Positions 46,501-47,535 of a stretch of 47,535 nucleotides of DNA are shown one piece after another. A program made the position numbers and the translations under genes. The notes beneath the pieces are model-generated. The model searched no databases, was not told the origin of the DNA, and saw only the letters and a list, made by a program, of their open reading frames with translations. The stretch comes from Apostichopus parvimensis (taxonomy: Eukaryota > Echinodermata > Holothuroidea > Aspidochirotida > Stichopodidae). The stretch covers positions 1-47,535 of the forward strand of contig KN882769.1 in assembly GCA_000934455.1 (NCBI GenBank), written 5' to 3'. Numbering within the stretch: the first letter of the stretch is position 1; each line of letters begins with the position of its first letter.

Positions 46501-47238
46501 TTTTTTTCATCGCCCTTCATTTCCCCTTACTTACCTGTGCTTCTATAACGCTTATGTTACTTTTGTGTAGCTACTACGGCTTCGTTTGAAGAATGATTAA
46601 TTGTTACTCAGTGTGGGTCAACCATTCTATTAAGTAGTATTTTCTCCCCGTAGAACTAGCCGTAATGTAATAGTCCTAAAGAAATCCAAGCCAATTGTAA
46701 TGATTGAACTGCTACCAAAACCATTTTTAGTCACCTTGTAATTCATTAGTAAGTTTTTGTATTTTGTATTTTTTTTTTTTTGGGGGGGGGGGGTGAGTTT
46801 TGGGCGGAAGAGACAAGAAGGCTCATAATTGGGGGGAGGGGGGGGGGGGATAAACGTCTGAACATGGATAAAACTGAATTCGTCTGCGAGCGCCGTTATC
46901 GAGTGTGGTTCTGGGGCCGCCTTAGGGCCCCTAATGATGTACAGGGGGAGGACTTACATCTAGAAATCTTCAAGTTTTGGTTCTGTTTGGTCCCCTGAAT
47001 TGATATGTCAGTCATAAATATGTTTAAACAAAAGTCTCATCTGAGAAGTGATTAGACTTAAATTAAGAACAATTTATTTATTTAACATCCGGGTGTAACT
47101 TAGGGCATTTATCATGATTAACAAAATTGAAGCTTTAACCCAAAACGAAAACATTCTTAAACATTGCACACAAGAATAAATCATCTTGTTATACAGATAT
47201 CTAAAAAATGCACTCATACGGTATCATAAGTACATTTA
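43561..47238. repeat. Long nested inverted repeat (foldback) with 2.1-kb insertion
   Basis: The outer arms 43561-43743 and 47056-47238 (183 bp each) are near-perfect inverses. The inner arms 43744-44226 and 44443-44948 are a diverged inverse pair separated by about 216 bp. On the left the two arms abut; on the right 2.1 kb (44949-47055) lies between them. The simplest view is one inverted-repeat element of about 670-bp arms whose right arm was split by an insertion. No transposase is visible. Confidence 0.85.
44949..47055. mobile_element. 2.1-kb insertion in the right arm of the foldback
   Basis: It is defined only by interrupting the palindrome. It contains T/G homopolymer tracts (46769-46792, 46831-46849). 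No convincing terminal repeats or coding domains were found; the ORFs at 45577-45882 and 46780-46998 show no recognisable motif. Confidence 0.5.
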
Positions 47239-47369
47239 AGACTAATCCTATTGGGTATCTGGCTCATTCACTTTATCGGAAACATAAAAACCTATAAAAG
47301 AAAGGTACTTCAGGGCAGTAGCCTGGGTAGAATCCATAAGGGGCAGTTGAGGAATACCGAAAACATGTA

Positions 47370-47535
47370 CAGGGGCGTAGCGAAGGTTTTTGTGTTTGGG
47401 GGGTGTGGAGAATTTGATTTGCCGACGGATCTGGAAGTGGTGACTGGAATGGGGGAGGGGTCTAAGGGGAGGGGGTGTCCCCCTCCCGTTTGGAAAATTT
47501 TTAGTTTTGAAACGTCCTTAGATGCAATCTGGTGC
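47370..47535. mobile_element. hAT-like element end, cut by the window
   Basis: 'caggggcgtagcgaaggttt' followed by G-rich sequence and gtgtccccctcccg resembles terminal sequences of non-autonomous hAT-type elements. The inverse motif gctcctacgcctatg at about 43454 looks like the opposite end of a relative. The other end is outside the window. Confidence 0.45.

Noticed and set aside
1-47535. CRISPR arrays, bacterial operons, rRNA genes
   Set aside because: The repeats found are long tandem blocks, satellites or transposon ends. No short regular repeat-spacer array, no operon-like gene packing and no rRNA motifs were seen.

Overview
The window looks like AT-rich nuclear DNA of a metazoan, most likely an echinoderm (possibly a sea cucumber). 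This is inferred from short GT-AG exons in long introns, abundant DIRS, hAT, tRNA-SINE and LINE debris, and a degenerate satellite of 'tgacctttga / ataggcttcttgta' type. No search was run, so the species is not settled. There are no prokaryotic operons, no CRISPR arrays and no long intact ORFs. Nearly all long ORFs are chance frames.

Main gene, minus strand, about 36863 down to 205 and running off the left edge. I assembled a multi-exon gene by hand from splice sites and reading frame. It encodes a secreted or cell-surface protein: a signal-peptide exon (36756-36828), an 8-codon linker exon (33970-33993), three Calx-beta-like modules each split over two exons (33233-33325 + 31298-31513; 27907-28023 + 26645-26899; 26272-26379 + 25866-26102) and one six-cysteine EGF exon (23956-24069). 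Two broken EGF exon relics follow. A Thr/Ser-rich stalk is then built from tiny exons of 21-54 nt (15717, 11942, 10723, 8918, 6418, 4454, 3932, 2392, 205). Every accepted exon is phase 1-1, so any exon can be skipped or duplicated in frame. Each Calx-beta module has exactly two cysteines, one per half-exon. The stalk exons lie in a tandemly duplicated block of about 4-5 kb (1-2690, 3290-6710 and a deleted third copy at 8400-9960). The 3' end of the gene (transmembrane or anchor part) is outside the window.

Mobile DNA. The introns hold a 6.2-kb DIRS-type tyrosine-recombinase retroelement (16386-22602, minus strand). It has inverted terminal repeats, an internal complementary region that matches each terminus separately, a decayed recombinase and a gag-like region, but no recognisable reverse transcriptase. 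Two tRNA-derived SINEs and a small tandem repeat sit in its middle. Other elements are a 5'-truncated CR1/L2-like LINE (35340-36115), an hAT-type MITE with a perfect 8-bp target duplication (41549-42017), a probable MITE (29320-29801), a long nested foldback (43561-47238) and an hAT-like end cut by the right edge.

Right side (36.9-47.5 kb). A THAP zinc-finger exon with a lost first cysteine is at 40700-40948 (minus). Two orphan exon-like segments (39554-39673, 38516-38585) may be 5' exons of the main gene or belong to another gene. The remainder is intronic or intergenic sequence in which I see no gene.
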